Positions 22,781 through 35,435 of a stretch of DNA of 64,000 nt are shown piece after piece; position 1 is the first letter of the stretch, and each line of letters starts with the position of its first letter. Both the position numbers and the translations under genes were made by a program. The stretch covers positions 2,029,001 to 2,093,000 of the forward strand of contig CAMRHE010000167.1 of assembly GCA_947044405.1 (NCBI GenBank), read 5' to 3'. The notes beneath the pieces are model-generated. The model did no database searches. It was not told the origin of the DNA and was given only the letters and a program-made list of their open reading frames with translations. This DNA is from Leptodactylus fallax (taxonomy: Eukaryota; Chordata; Amphibia; Anura; Leptodactylidae).

Positions 22781-23242
22781 TGTCCAGACTAATTTCCCCA
22801 CACGGTCCTGGCAGCAAGACATCATATGATCAACTTATTTTTTGATACCCATAAAAAAAAAAAATTTATTGTCTGTCCACCATGAGCAGAGCTGCCCATA
22901 GAGTTAAAGATAAGACAGTTTATTTCAATGACGCTTTGGGCAGCACCCGCCTGTATAGGATGGGGTGTGTTGTGTAATAGCATTTTTTCCTACGATTGGA
23001 ATTCTTAGTGGTAAAATGTCATTCCAAGTGTAAACATGCGTGCAAGACAAAAAGCACCATGATTCCTCCCGTGCTGAGTACATAGATCAGATAAAGAGGT
23101 ATCACACACCACTGTAGGATCGGACTACTCAGTGTTTGATTGTTGTCTGTAACCATGGAGACACATAGCTTTGCATAGGTGTCGAATACACAAAATGTTT
23201 CAATCAACTGTATTTGCAAAGTTACATATTTATATTTATATA
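22781..23242. other. No feature recognised
   Basis: Unassigned spacer between two Tc1 relics. Confidence 0.45.
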
Positions 23243-24175
<933 letters not shown>

Positions 24176-24177
24176 TA

Positions 24178-24997
24178 CCTGTATATCTCAATAAAGGATT
24201 TGGTTACAAGTGAACTTACCTTAGAGGTCTATTTAATAAATCCATGTGATCCTGTATTTCTCTATATATTGTATTGGAGGTACAGTATGGGAACAGCCTA
24301 TAGGGGCTGCATTTCTGATCTATATTTGGCCAGACCAGCCAACTCGTGGCTCATCCTTCGGCAGGTGATGTCAGGGGTGAAGTCAGAGTTGGAAAAAAGT
24401 TACCGGCTTTTAATTATATTTATACAATTATCGATGTTATATAACTGCTGCAAGTCCACATTGCTGACCACTGAGCCGCTGTGCTGTGGCTTGGGTAGGG
24501 TAGATTTTGACGTGTCTGACTCCTTTGTTTGCTATGCCTGGCAGTGGTTTTCTACCATCTCCCTATTCAGAACACTTGCATGCGCAGCTCAGCCGTGTGT
24601 ACATATGGGGGATTGGGAGAGATATTGTAGCTGTTGCCATACAAGTGCTCATGGGCATGTGAGCTTTAGTCCCCATTGAAAACACATTCATGCTAGACTA
24701 ACATGAGCATGCATGTGTATGGGGTTGACAGGAAGAATAACAAACCAGTGTTCAGTTGACTGTTACTGAAGGTGTATGGGCACATTTTAGCACTAGTACA
24801 TATAGGTAGCCATAAATATTAGATTAAGCTTGTGAGCTATTGTTTTGCAACTTAGTCGTTCTTGGCCGGTCAGCCTTACTGGGATTGTTCTCAGAGAATT
24901 TTTTTCATGTTAAAATCAAGATCTTTTGTCCACCTATTGGTAGGAAATTTCATACATGGCTGACTGCTATCCAGATGATTGACATTATTATTTGCCG
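24178..24997. other. Mostly unassigned
   Basis: 24384-24450 resembles a hAT-like repeat (AAAAAGTTACCGGC). 24500-24850 contains diverged phrases of the repeat seen at 15111-15470. No exon recognised; a 185-codon frame at 24122-24679 starts inside the Tc1 end and has no domain. Confidence 0.4.
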
Positions 24998-25001
24998 TTA
25001 A

Positions 25002-25291
25002 AGGGGTTTTCTGGGACTTATGTATTGATCAATACTTAGGATATGCGATCGTGGGGGGCAGGGGGGTCCTGACACCCGAGACCCTGCTGATCAGCTGTTT
25101 GAAGAGGTGAGTGCCATCACCTCCCTGCACGAATGACGTCACACTTATCAGTCACATGGTACAGCGGCAGCTCAGTCCTATTCAAGTGAGCCAGCAGATC
25201 ATTGGGGTCCCGGGTGTTGGACCCCACTGACCTCTTATTATTGACCTATCCTAAGGACAGGTCAACAATATGGATATCCCGGAAAACGCCC
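25002..25291. mobile_element. TTAA-flanked MITE, AGGGGTTTTCTGGG type (290 bp)
   Basis: Ends AGGGGTTTTCTGGGA and TCCCGGAAAACGCCC are inverted copies, flanked by TTAA at 24998-25001 and 25292-25295. The interior has GATCAGCTGTTTGAAGAGG, a CRE octamer at 25134-25141, and GACCTATCCTAAGG. Diverged relatives are at 38546, 47857, 50470, 54600, 58640, 59130 and 60770. Confidence 0.9.
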
Positions 25292-25295
25292 TTAA

Positions 25296-25807
25296 ACTTC
25301 ACCTTACAAATTTTCATTATGAACACCTTAAAAGTTGGGCAAGAGCATTGCATTTTGCATTTATAGGATAAGGGATTTCTTGGTGTAAGGAGATTTTCCA
25401 CATTTCTGCTCATATCCCGGTCGTAGCACAGTATTAACTCCTGGGTGTGCACATCGCCTCAGGGTATTATACTTGTTGTTGTTTACTTGTCTGGAAAACA
25501 AGAATCCCCGTAGAGATGTGAATTGAGCGCCCCGGCCAGCTCACAGCCCGCAGGGCCATCACACTAGCCTTACACATAGATTAGTGGATTTAGAGTCATT
25601 ATCCATCCGGCTCATTCTCATATAGAATAGAAGGAGTCATTAATAAGGCCATTTATCTGTAAGGTGCGGCCACTCTTACATCCAGTACCCGGGTAGCAAT
25701 AGAGGGCCAAGCTCCGATGAACTGGATTATCACCACTCCTGGATTAATTACCCTCCAGTACATAAGCGGAGGAGACGTTCTTATCATAGTCTCACCTGCC
25801 CATGGCC
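25296..25807. other. No feature recognised
   Basis: Unassigned. 25500-25790 has balanced composition and no visible repeat. Confidence 0.4.
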
Positions 25808-25811
25808 TTAA

Positions 25812-26383
25812 AGGGAATGTATTACCCATTATTTTTATTATTATTATTTTAAACCAGATAGTGAAATCTATCACATTATTATGATCTGTTTTTATTTTCT
25901 GAGTGTAGATTGTATTTTCTGTCCATGATTATGCGGGTGGCCATCTTGCCTGAGCTTCTCCTCTGCTCTGTTAACAGCATTTAGTAATATGTTTTACAGC
26001 ATAGTCATAGCCATAGGCAGCAATAGTCTGGAGTGACTCATTGAGGTCTATGGGAGAGTTTTCTAGAAATGCTCTGTGGCGGGAGGGGGAGGAGATAAGG
26101 AGTGACATCATCTACTGTCAGTACTGGATGTAATGACGGGCAGTGGTGTTATCTATAGAGGTGTTATCCACTTTTTAAACTTTTCCTGTGATTTAAATGA
26201 GGTGACTGTTGCAAAGGGTAGTGTCAGTCTATTATTAGGCTTAGTGGCCAGAATTAAAATTGTAGGATTCACGTTTTAAAAAAAAAAAAAAAAGATAATG
26301 GAATGGAAAATTAAAAAAATGTTTTTTTTTATATATGTTTAACTTTGTTTAAAAATAGGTCTTTTTCTGGTTACACTTTCCCT
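25812..26383. mobile_element. TTAA-flanked MITE, AGGGAATGT type (572 bp)
   Basis: AGGGAATGTATTACCC at the left and GGTTACACTTTCCCT at the right, with TTAA at 25808-25811 and 26384-26387. The left interior has ATTATTTTTATTATTATTAT and AAACCAGATAGTGAAATC. A different family from the AGGGGTTTT elements but with the same target. Confidence 0.8.
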
Positions 26384-26387
26384 TTAA

Positions 26388-26939
26388 AGCGCCACTGTAG
26401 AGTACAGAAACTTGCTAGCCCCTCATTGGAATGCAATAGCCAGCAGGATCTGTTTTGGTTGCTGCAGAAGAGATTGACTGTGACATATTCATTGACTGAC
26501 TAATTCATTGCTCTAAGATTTTCAGTGGACAATCCATTATCATTTAGGATCCTGGTATAATAGCTACATGTACAAGATTCTGTCACTAGCAGTAAACACC
26601 ACACTGGTTCACAAGGCCCCCGGGGGCCACTAACTACAGTTCCTGAAGATAAAGAGGGAGCGCAGAGTGAGCGGCTTTTAGTGAAACAAGAAGTGCTGCT
26701 GATTTGTTGAGGTTATTAAACACTTCCTGTAACGATAACTCATTTCCTGATGCAATTTTTGGCTTTGCAGAGATTTTTGGTTGCCTCTGAATCATGGTAA
26801 AATGATGGTATGATGGTAACCTAATTGTGCCATGGAGGCAGCTTTGCAGTCATTGTATTGTTAGACTTTTCCCACTTAAAGGGGTTCTCCAGTTTAAAAA
26901 CTAATTTCCACACACCCCATTAGGAAATTCTGTGTTAAA
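26388..26939. other. Mostly unassigned
   Basis: A TTAAAGGGGTTCTCC start at 26878 suggests another TTAA element head; the rest is unassigned. Confidence 0.4.
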
Positions 26940-27350
26940 GGTGTTATTCAAGGACACAAGGACAGTGTTAACACTTACTTCTCCCGGGTTCTATTTGGGT
27001 CGAACCTCAGGTTTCCAAGCTCATGGTGGCCCTGGGTCACATGAGCTGAACCAACATCCGAACCCCGGTCCTTCCTCCTCTCCTGTAATTACAGAGTCCT
27101 GAACAGTGGGTATCGCTTCTATTAAAGGGGTTATACAGACACTTATACAGGTTTGATTAGGGACTAATCTTGGGATTCCTGGCTGGTTCTGACACTGAGT
27201 CACATGATCAGAGCCAGGCAGATCAACTCAGGTGCTGGTTCTGATAATGTGACCCAGAGTTGAAACCAATCCAGAAACCCAAGGTTTGACCCAAATAGAA
27301 CCCAGAAGAAGTGTTTAAACTGTCCCTGTATAATCCCTAGAACAGGCCCG
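26940..27350. repeat. Fold-back DNA repeat
   Basis: Left arm GGTTCTATTTGGGTCGAACC (about 26990) pairs with GGTTTGACCCAAATAGAACC (about 27285). Outer CAAGGACAGTGTTAACACTT pairs with AAGTGTTTAAACTGTCCCTG. Weakly related phrases occur at 51890-52205. Confidence 0.75.
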
Positions 27351-28054
27351 ACTCTCATCTCTTGGCTAGAGTGTACTGTGGTTATAAAGAGTGTCTCTTG
27401 TTCTGGAGGACCAGCCCTGTCCTGCATTACACAGACAATAAATAGACACTGTGTAATGCTTAATTTCTACTGTGGTGGCGCTGTAGGGAAAGTAAACAGG
27501 TAACACCAGCAGGAGGACTGTTTTTGATCCTAACAAATAGGAATGTCCTTTAAGATTTTAATTTTCTTTACCCTCATTACTAATACCCATAGTTGTTGGG
27601 CTCTCGGTAGCTCTAACAATACCTGTTGTTTTTGTATAATCTGACAACTAGCTTTAAGTACATTGACATATATAGTATGTACTCATACAGAGGTGACAGA
27701 GCTCTGTGCACATGGCCCGTATTTCAGGTACATGTCTCAGATCCTCGGGTGAGACGCTTAGACAAATAGTCGCATCATCTGTGAATTCCAAGACCGACAT
27801 CAATGCTGTTAGATTCTTTTCCGATGACTTCCAATCTAAAGAGGGCTCTTTGCGTGCCATCTCACAACCGGTGTCCCTCATTCCTAAGATATACATTGCT
27901 TTATCAGCTGATATATCAGGCAACTTGTATATTTAATACACCTTAGTGTGCAGAAGGTTTTAAGAGGTTTGTTATGAATGATGACATCACTGTATGAACA
28001 GTGACATCACTATGTAATTACACTACAAATAAATGAAGACATACAGTGCTTTGG
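27351..28054. other. No feature recognised
   Basis: Unassigned. Confidence 0.45.
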
Positions 28055-28058
28055 TTAA

Positions 28059-28260
28059 AGGGGTTATCCAGGATTAGAAGACATGGTGTTCAAAAAAAAG
28101 CTCTACTTCGTCTTCTCAGGAGGTGACATAGAGACGTCAACTTGGGAGAGCCCTTCACAGGGTGATTCGCGAATCACATTTCGCAGCAAATGTAGGCGTG
28201 GCCTTTTCAAGGGGAGCGGTCTATATAAAAGAGCACAGCTAAATATACTCAGACCCCATA
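28059..28260 (+). repeat. Left part of a TTAA-type MITE
   Basis: TTAA (28055-28058) followed by AGGGGTTATCCAGGATTAGA is the head of a TTAA element. The right end is not visible and the 3' limit is arbitrary. Confidence 0.5.
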
Positions 28261-28438
28261 TTATTGATTAAATAAAATATACCATTGCGTCATTTTTATT
28301 TATACCATTTAGTGATCACATTAAATATTGTGTTAATTTTAACGGTGTAGTTTGTTACAGTAATGGCGATACCAAATGTAATTTATAAAAAGAAAAATAA
28401 TTTTAAAAAAAGTAAAAAAAATAATAAATAAATATATA

Positions 28439-28809
28439 CAGGGGCATCTCAATAAATTAGAATATATTTGAAATGTTTATTTCTTTCAATAATTAAATTA
28501 AAAAAGTGACCTCCTATATTTTCTAGATTCTTTACACACAGATTGTTCTATTTCAAGTGTTTTATTTCTGTAAATGTTGATTATGGATTACAGGTAATGA
28601 AAACCAAAATCTAAGAAAATTAGAATATTGTAAAAAAGTTCAGTATTGTAAATTCAGTGTCACCTGCCAAGGTTTCCTAAGCCTTTAAATGGTCCCTCAG
28701 TCTGGTTCAGTAGGACACACAATCATGGAAGACGCTGGTTATGGATTGTATTACTGAATTACTGAAATGAATGAACGTTTCAAAGATATTCTAATTTATT
28801 GAGATGCAC

Positions 28810-28812
<3 letters not shown>
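28439..28812. mobile_element. 374-bp Tc1/mariner-type MITE, copy 2
   Basis: Same length and nearly the same sequence as 5323-5696, flanked by TA at 28437-28438 and 28813-28814. A TA microsatellite follows at once (28813-28844). Confidence 0.92.

Positions 28813-28844
<32 letters not shown>
28813..28844. repeat. (TA)n microsatellite
   Basis: About 16 TA dinucleotides adjoining the MITE. Confidence 0.9.
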
Positions 28845-28847
<3 letters not shown>

Positions 28848-28971
28848 TATAGTTATTTAAATTGAAAAAGAGATTACTAAAACGTAAAGGAACTTACATA
28901 ATGGTGATATGGTGTTATTATGGGAGTTTGTTTTCTAACTAAACTTCAGTAGTAAGGATACAATGTCAAAG

Positions 28972-29194
28972 TAACGCTAGGTTCAAACTAGCATTTGAGT
29001 TTCCGTCCTTCACGTCTGCTTGGGGACCCAAAAGACAGAAACCCTACCCACTTTAAGCGGTTACACGCGGAAACCTTCGGACCCCATAGACTATAATGGG
29101 GTCCACTGGAAGACTTTTCTCTCCACCGATTTTAAGCGAAATGTAGGACAGCATCTCGTATGGTGTGTCAAACGCTAGTGTGAACCTAGTGTTA
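28972..29194. mobile_element. MITE, GCTAGGTTCA family copy 1
   Basis: Ends TAACGCTAGGTTCAAACTAG and CTAGTGTGAACCTAGTGTTA are inverted copies. The centre has GGACCCCATAGACTATAATG. A second copy is at 35136-35387. Confidence 0.85.
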
Positions 29195-30734
29195 GAGAAA
29201 AACCAGTCTGGCTGTCTTCCATACATCATCATTAGGTGTGATCCTGGGTTCCAAATCTGGCAAAATTCGAAATCTAAGAGAAGAAATAAATAAAATAAGA
29301 CTTGGGGATTTCTCAGCAACCTCTTCATTATTATTCACTGCATCGGGGTGAGTACTAATAGGCAGGGTGAAAATGAATGCTCATCGGGTGAGGGGGCCTG
29401 AACATCAAGAGACTTCTGGGAAAGTCGGGTGAGTTGACTTGTCTGGTAACATCATGTATGATGGTTCCATGGCCATGCTGCATCTCAGTCCCATGAAACT
29501 GTTGCAAATTCAGCAAGTCCTACAATGCCATAAGTCTATTATAATCACTGGTTTTGCTCTTGTTTCCCACCCTTGGTCATCAGCCATTTTATCTGTCCTT
29601 ACATGGTGGACTTTAGTGGTCTGTTCATTTCGTTGGGTAGTAGTAGAATCTTGGAACAATCCACATACGACCTACCCCATCACCAGATCATAAACAAATT
29701 GACCAGTGGAGACACTATTACTATTTTACAATCACTTTTAGCATTGACTCTACCCGTCGTATTTTACCCATTCTTGTTTTTAGCAAAACATTTCATTCAA
29801 AACTTCTCAGATTGGGATGTTTCCGCTGCCACGTCCATATCCAGCTAATCCATAGGAACCTCAATCAGACCTCCATCCACAACAACAACCATCCCTCATT
29901 GTTTCATCAAGCAGAAGAAGGTTTTTCCAATCCAGCAGAACCCTTCGTCTCATTTTCAGCGTGGTTTGGCATCCCAACACATCAGTTCTTTGAGAGTCGG
30001 GAAAGGGGGATTAGAAGGACATATGAGAAGCATTGTCTGCTCTGCTCAAGTATCCTCATGTCATTTCCCAGGCTTTCTATGGTTTTGGCGGAATCAAATG
30101 TTTGTCCATATGGAACATCTCTTGATCCAACGCAACAAACTCAACTCCAAAGACAAATTGAAAGAGTTTTCTGTAAGCTAAAAAGAAAACACTTAGAAAT
30201 CATTATCCCGGGCAAAGCTATTGAGTGGATATTATTAGGATCAAGTAAAAGTTGTTTTCCCCCCTCCCACCTTCACCGCCGCCACCACCACCACTCCAGC
30301 GACCTCAGCAGATATGAGACGCTGTACATAGTATCCTGGCTTACCTTCGCTCTTCACATTCCGTGCTACATCTTGAGGCCGCACTCGGCGTTGTGCCCAG
30401 TGAGGACAAGGATAAGAGGATTACTGCCCCTCCACCATGATGAAATAGAAACTATTACATCAGGGCTGAAATCTTTCCATTAGGATTGGAAGATGATCCG
30501 CCGATTTGCACAATGTTAGGTATTTATATGACCGGCCGCTCTAATTATAAGTACATAGCAATCAGGAGACTCCAGTCGTGCGGTGAGCCGACCATGGTGG
30601 GCGTCTTCAAGTGGCTCAATTCACTAGGGGAAGAGGAAGTGGTACACGACAGGAGACGTGGCAGATATTCCTGCCAATCTTCTACCAATGTTTTAGGGAA
30701 ATATTTTATAACATTATTACATACTGTAAGTAGA
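29195..30734. other. Unassigned region with the longest non-transposon open frame
   Basis: A 223-codon frame is open on the plus strand at 29812-30483. The predicted product has a His-rich patch (HLHRRHHHHSS), many Cys and Ser, and no domain I recognise. No splice context or polyadenylation signal supports a gene. The rest of the stretch shows nothing recognisable. Confidence 0.3.
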
Positions 30735-31500
30735 CAGGTGCTGCTGCGGACCCTGCCTCTTCTACTATGTAACTCTTGATCTGTGATCTCCAAAGAGCTC
30801 AGCACACTCCACTCCTGAAATACTTTGTGCTGCTGGAGGGTCCCTGCTCCCTCCACTATGTAATATGGGGGTTGCTCCCCTTACTCTTCTCAGGAAGTGA
30901 CATCACGCCCATTGGTCACGTGGCAAATGTCCCCTTTAAATTAAATACTCTGTGCTGCTGGGGACCCTCCTCTTTCCTCTATGTAACTCTTAACACAAAC
31001 TCCTCTCATATAATACTCTGTGCTGCTGAGTGACCATGCCTCCTGCACTGTGTAACTCTATGACCTCCTACAAGATCAGTCCACCCTTTCCTGAAATACT
31101 CAGTGCTGCTGGGGACCTGCCCTCTTCCATTGTGTAACTCTTAATCATTAGGAAACTCCTATCCTGAAATACTCTGTGCTGCTGGGGATTCTGCACCTTC
31201 CACTAACTATGATCTCCCACAAGATCAGCCCACTCCTCTCCTGAAATACTCTGTGTTGCTGGCAGACACTTCTCCTTCCACTATGTACAGTATCTTGCAG
31301 TCTGTGACCTTCCACAAGATCAGCACACTCTTCTCCTAAAATACTCTGTGCTGCTGGTGGAGTTTACTCCTTCCACTGTGTATCTTGCAGTCTGTCACCT
31401 CCTGCAAGGTCAGTATGGTCCACTCCTGAAATACTTTGTGCTGCTGGTGCAGCCTGCTCCTAGTCTGTCTTCAGTCCTTATCTTACATCAGGTTGTTAGC
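30735..31500 (+). repeat. Degenerate tandem array, about 70-120 bp unit
   Basis: Eight to nine diverged units around GAAATACTCTGTGCTGCTGG followed by TTCCACTATGTAACTC and CTACAAGATCAG. Isolated relative at 19199-19325. Confidence 0.75.
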
Positions 31501-31985
31501 TCTGTCCCGTGCAGACCTGTCCTTACTAACATCATCCTATAAATGGACAGGTTACTGCCCACTACAAAATCAACGTGCCCTCCTGACATTTGTGTTTCAG
31601 CAACAGAGACTTTTCTGGCGATAAATAACTATTTACAGCTTAGATACAGTGAAGCACTGAGTGTACCGCGGCCAGCAGTGGAATGGGATGATTTGCTGTG
31701 TTTTCCTCTACAAGATCTGGAGCCAAAAATCACTTTTAACATAAATCTTTCGGCTTAATTCATCCTGATCAATCCCAGTGAAAGTATCCGACTCCTGTTT
31801 GCTGGAGTATCCGAGCATGTGTGATCCGGCAGATCATCTATGTAATCTCTTCCGTAAGAAAACATCAGGGACCTAATGTGTTGTTTTTGTAGCTTTGGTT
31901 GGATTTACATCCGTCCAAGTAAATGGGAAACCTTATAGTAGTCTGTAATATTATCATTTCATTGCAAGTAGGGGAGTTCAGGATA
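31501..31985. other. No feature recognised
   Basis: Unassigned. Confidence 0.45.
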
Positions 31986-31989
31986 GATG

Positions 31990-32047
31990 TGTGTGTATAT
32001 ATATATATATATAATCCTATAGATCCCCTAATATTTATATAATCCTA

Positions 32048-32089
<42 letters not shown>

Positions 32090-32317
32090 TTATAGATTCC
32101 ATAATATATATATATATATATATATAAATCCTATAAATCCCATTATACATATATAATCCTATAGATATCATAATATGTATATAATCCTATAGATCCTATA
32201 ATATATATAATCCTATAGATCCCATAATATCTTTATAATCATATAGAACTCATAATATGTATATAATCCTATTGATCCCATAATACAGTATATAATCCTA
32301 TGGACCCCATCATATAG
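31990..32317 (+). repeat. AT-rich minisatellite, about 28-32 bp unit, with TA runs
   Basis: About ten units of the type TATATAATCCTATAGATCCC, two of which have expanded into long (TA)n tracts. Confidence 0.85.
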
Positions 32318-32525
32318 CAGGCAGTATTATACACGATACACATGAGAGGGTTTAGATACACACGACCAGCAGGCAGTATCAAATATTATAGGCTTAATAG
32401 ATTGTTTCACAAATAGTAGGGATAGATATACAGCTCATCATACAGTATCACACTCAGTGGGGTAGATACTCAGCTCAGCAGATGGAATCACACATGATAG
32501 GATTAGATATGCCACCCTTTGGTTG
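32318..32525 (-). repeat. Degenerate 41-bp minisatellite, reverse orientation
   Basis: Phrases AGCAGGCAGTAT, GGAATCACACATGATAGGAT and CAGCTCAGCAG are the reverse complement of the unit in the large array at 56192-57845. About five diverged units. Confidence 0.75.
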
Positions 32526-33209
32526 GGAAAGTATTACACATGTTGCTAGCTTAGATACACTAGCCAAGCTGCACCCTTCTCCTTAATAACTCTGCACACA
32601 TATAAATGTAACGGGTTATTAGGAGTCAGACACGGACCTGCCCTGCGACCTCCCATGGAGCACAAAGCTGACGTGTGTTACTTAATAACAGTCTTCGTGG
32701 CAATAACTCTATGTAATGAATCACAAGATGTCACCCATCATCCCGGGGTGTGACCGCTACAAGACTGCTGAGGCTCCTATAGAAGTCAGGTGCCTGCTTT
32801 ATAGTGACTATATACTGTGTCATTACTTTAGAGCTTCTTCCATAGTTTATGATTTTCCTACCAAATACAACATGTATGGATGACAGTGTGTACCCTCGTA
32901 TAATGTTTAAAAAGTCAGTGCCCACATCTCCACAATATTTCTATATTCTACTGTAGCACCACCAGTTGTTCAAAGCGTATAGCAATTTACACGTCCACCT
33001 ACTGAGGTGAGTGCTGGTGGACGTGCACGCTCAGTTATTCTTTCCACTCTCGGGTTCTCAGTGCAGCGATCCTCTGTTCACTGACAGCAGCCTATACACA
33101 TTACGTCTACACTACTTGTCAGGGAAGGAGCAGAGACTGTGGAGTAGTACAGCAACATATAGCAATGCTCAGAAGATTGACTTGTGAGCAACTACTACTC
33201 TGTAGTTCA
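32526..33209. other. No feature recognised
   Basis: Unassigned. Confidence 0.45.
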
Positions 33210-34115
33210 TTTACTGGGGTCTATATTTACAGCTGCTTGAAGGGGAAGAAAACTGATTGTCAATGTAGTGGGGACTATATTTGCAGTTAATAGGGGAAGA
33301 AAGACTGACTGAGGACTGCATTTACAGTTAACAAAGGTGAATAAAGAGTGGGAACTTGCTTTGAACTATATTTACAGCTGTCAGAAGGTGAAGGAGATTA
33401 ACTAGGGAACTTACTGGGAACTATATTCACAGCTGCAAGAGGGGGAAGGAGAATGACAAGGAAATTACTGGGCACTTGCTGGAGGTGTAAGGCAAGTGGT
33501 GGTGATGTTGAAAAGGAGGAGTGAGAGACATATAGTCCATCACTTCATCAATAATATCTGTCCATATAGTCGATTTTTGGGATGGCCAGAAAGAGAAGGA
33601 GACTGACTAGGATCTTTTCAGTTGTCAGAGAAGGAAGGAGACTGAGTAGAAATGTAATGGGCACTACAACATACTAGACAACTCACCTGGAATGTCAGGG
33701 AGACTCCTGAAAAAAGGGTTGACCACCCGGATTCTTGGAAGAAATGGCAAATCTCCCAGGCCCATCATTATATATGTGACTAGGGCACTTTATTTCATAT
33801 CTTAAAGAGAGATGTGGCCAGCACAGTTCATGCCTTCGTCATGAGAAGGGATGTGATGTCCAGAAGGGGTGTGGTTGCCCATAGATGACATGTCTTCACC
33901 CAATTTTTTTTTGCATGTGCTGTTCTCTTTACAGCTACCAGAGGGGCAAGGAGACTGACTAGGATCTTGTTGCACACTATATTTACAGCTACCAGAGGGA
34001 GAAGAAGACTGACTAGGAATATACTGCACACTATATTTACAGCTACTAGAGGGGGAAGAAGACTAACTAAGAAATTACTGGGCCCTATATTTACAGATGC
34101 CAGAAGGGGAAGGAG
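33210..34115 (+). repeat. Degenerate 54-60 bp tandem repeat, interrupted
   Basis: Units of the type CACTATATTTACAGCTACCA, then GAGGGGGAAGGAGACTGACT, then AGG. Clear at 33210-33500, 33585-33670 and 33905-34115, with unrelated spacer between. Confidence 0.8.
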
Positions 34116-35135
34116 TAAAAGACATATAGTCAAAAAAGAAAATGTTTGGGTTGGAGATTGGTGTGAAATTAGGTGCTGTGTTTTTTTTTTTTCTTGCTAC
34201 ACTATTTTTTCTATAGTCCATAAAAAAGGTGTAAATGGTGCAGTGTAGTTTAGAATAATGGTTAATAGGCTTTTGGGACATATGATATGAGCTTGATTCA
34301 TGGTGTAACCCCTTTAGAAAATATTTGTGACAACCCCTTTAAGAAAGTATCATTTTCACATTTGTGAAATAGCTGAAAACCACTGACCAGGCAGAAATCT
34401 TGTAATATAAGTTCTTTGTGTTAGAGCGGGCAGGTGAGATCCTCGTGTTATCAGCCTTTCCGTCAGCGGCCGGTTACATGCTATTAGTTAGCACTTGAAG
34501 CTGTTTAGTGGCAGATATTAGTAGCCAAGAAAAGTCTAAACCAAACAAGTCATTCACTGGGGTATTGTCAGCGACTGAGTGTTTACAAATGATACCCAAT
34601 GGCAGCCACTCGTTCACAAGCCCGGACTGGGAGGATCACACGCAAATTCCTCGGCTCTAACGTGATGGTGCGCTTTCAATGAAAATGTCACTTTTAAGTG
34701 GGCAAAAGGAAGTCGAGTCTTGAGAAGTCTCTTCTGCTTTTGTCACGTGAGGAGGACGGGGACTTGAATGAGCAGTCTCACAGATCCGGGACTCCCGGCA
34801 ACAAAAGACCAGGTGTTTTCCATCTCTTTTATGTTAATCCGAAACAAAGGAGAGAAAGTCGGGAATTGTTCTCCGCTATGTAAAGTCATCGATTAGTGGT
34901 TACAAGGAATTTCACTCAACCTAGAAGAGCTTTGTGAAAATCGAGTCAAATTTAAGGATCAAAATGTCAGTAGCTCATACCTGTCAGTTCTGCTTAATCT
35001 CCAGGGACAATTCTAGGAATCTGTTCATAGATTTTTCCCGGGGAAGTGTGTGACTATAAATATATATTGTGTGTATACAATGCACTATAACTATTGTTGT
35101 GAACATAAGGGGATACGGCATTACCTATATCACTG
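34116..35135. other. No feature recognised
   Basis: Unassigned. 34420-34690 has balanced composition, no repeat and is a candidate for conserved non-coding DNA. Confidence 0.4.
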
Positions 35136-35387
35136 TAAGGCTAGGTTCATATTAGCGCTTGATTTCCATCTGGGGTTTCCGTTCCCAAATCCGCTTAAAA
35201 AATGCGGAGAGAAAAATCCTGCAATCTGCCTTTTTAGGGCAGAAACCCGGTGGGCCCCATTATAATCTATGGGGTCCATGGGTTTCTGCAGGTAACCGCT
35301 TTTTAAGCGGGTTAGCTTTCCATTTTTTGGGACTCCAAGCGGACCTGAAGAACAGAGAGCCGAACGTTAGTGTGAACCTAGCATTAC
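35136..35387. mobile_element. MITE, GCTAGGTTCA family copy 2
   Basis: Ends TAAGGCTAGGTTCATATTAG and TTAGTGTGAACCTAGCATTA, with a central CCCATTATAATCTATGGGG palindrome and a pair AATCCGCTTAAAAAATGCGG / CCGCTTTTTAAGCGG. Confidence 0.88.
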
Positions 35388-35435
35388 AGGAAATATGATA
35401 GCGCTATACAAATAAGGTAATTAATAAATAATAAG
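35388..35435 (+). mobile_element. Possible L2-like LINE 3' tail
   Basis: GATAGCGCTATACAAATAAG followed by a TAATAAATAATAA tail resembles the 3' end at 6844-6957. The MITE at 35136 may have inserted into it. Confidence 0.45.
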
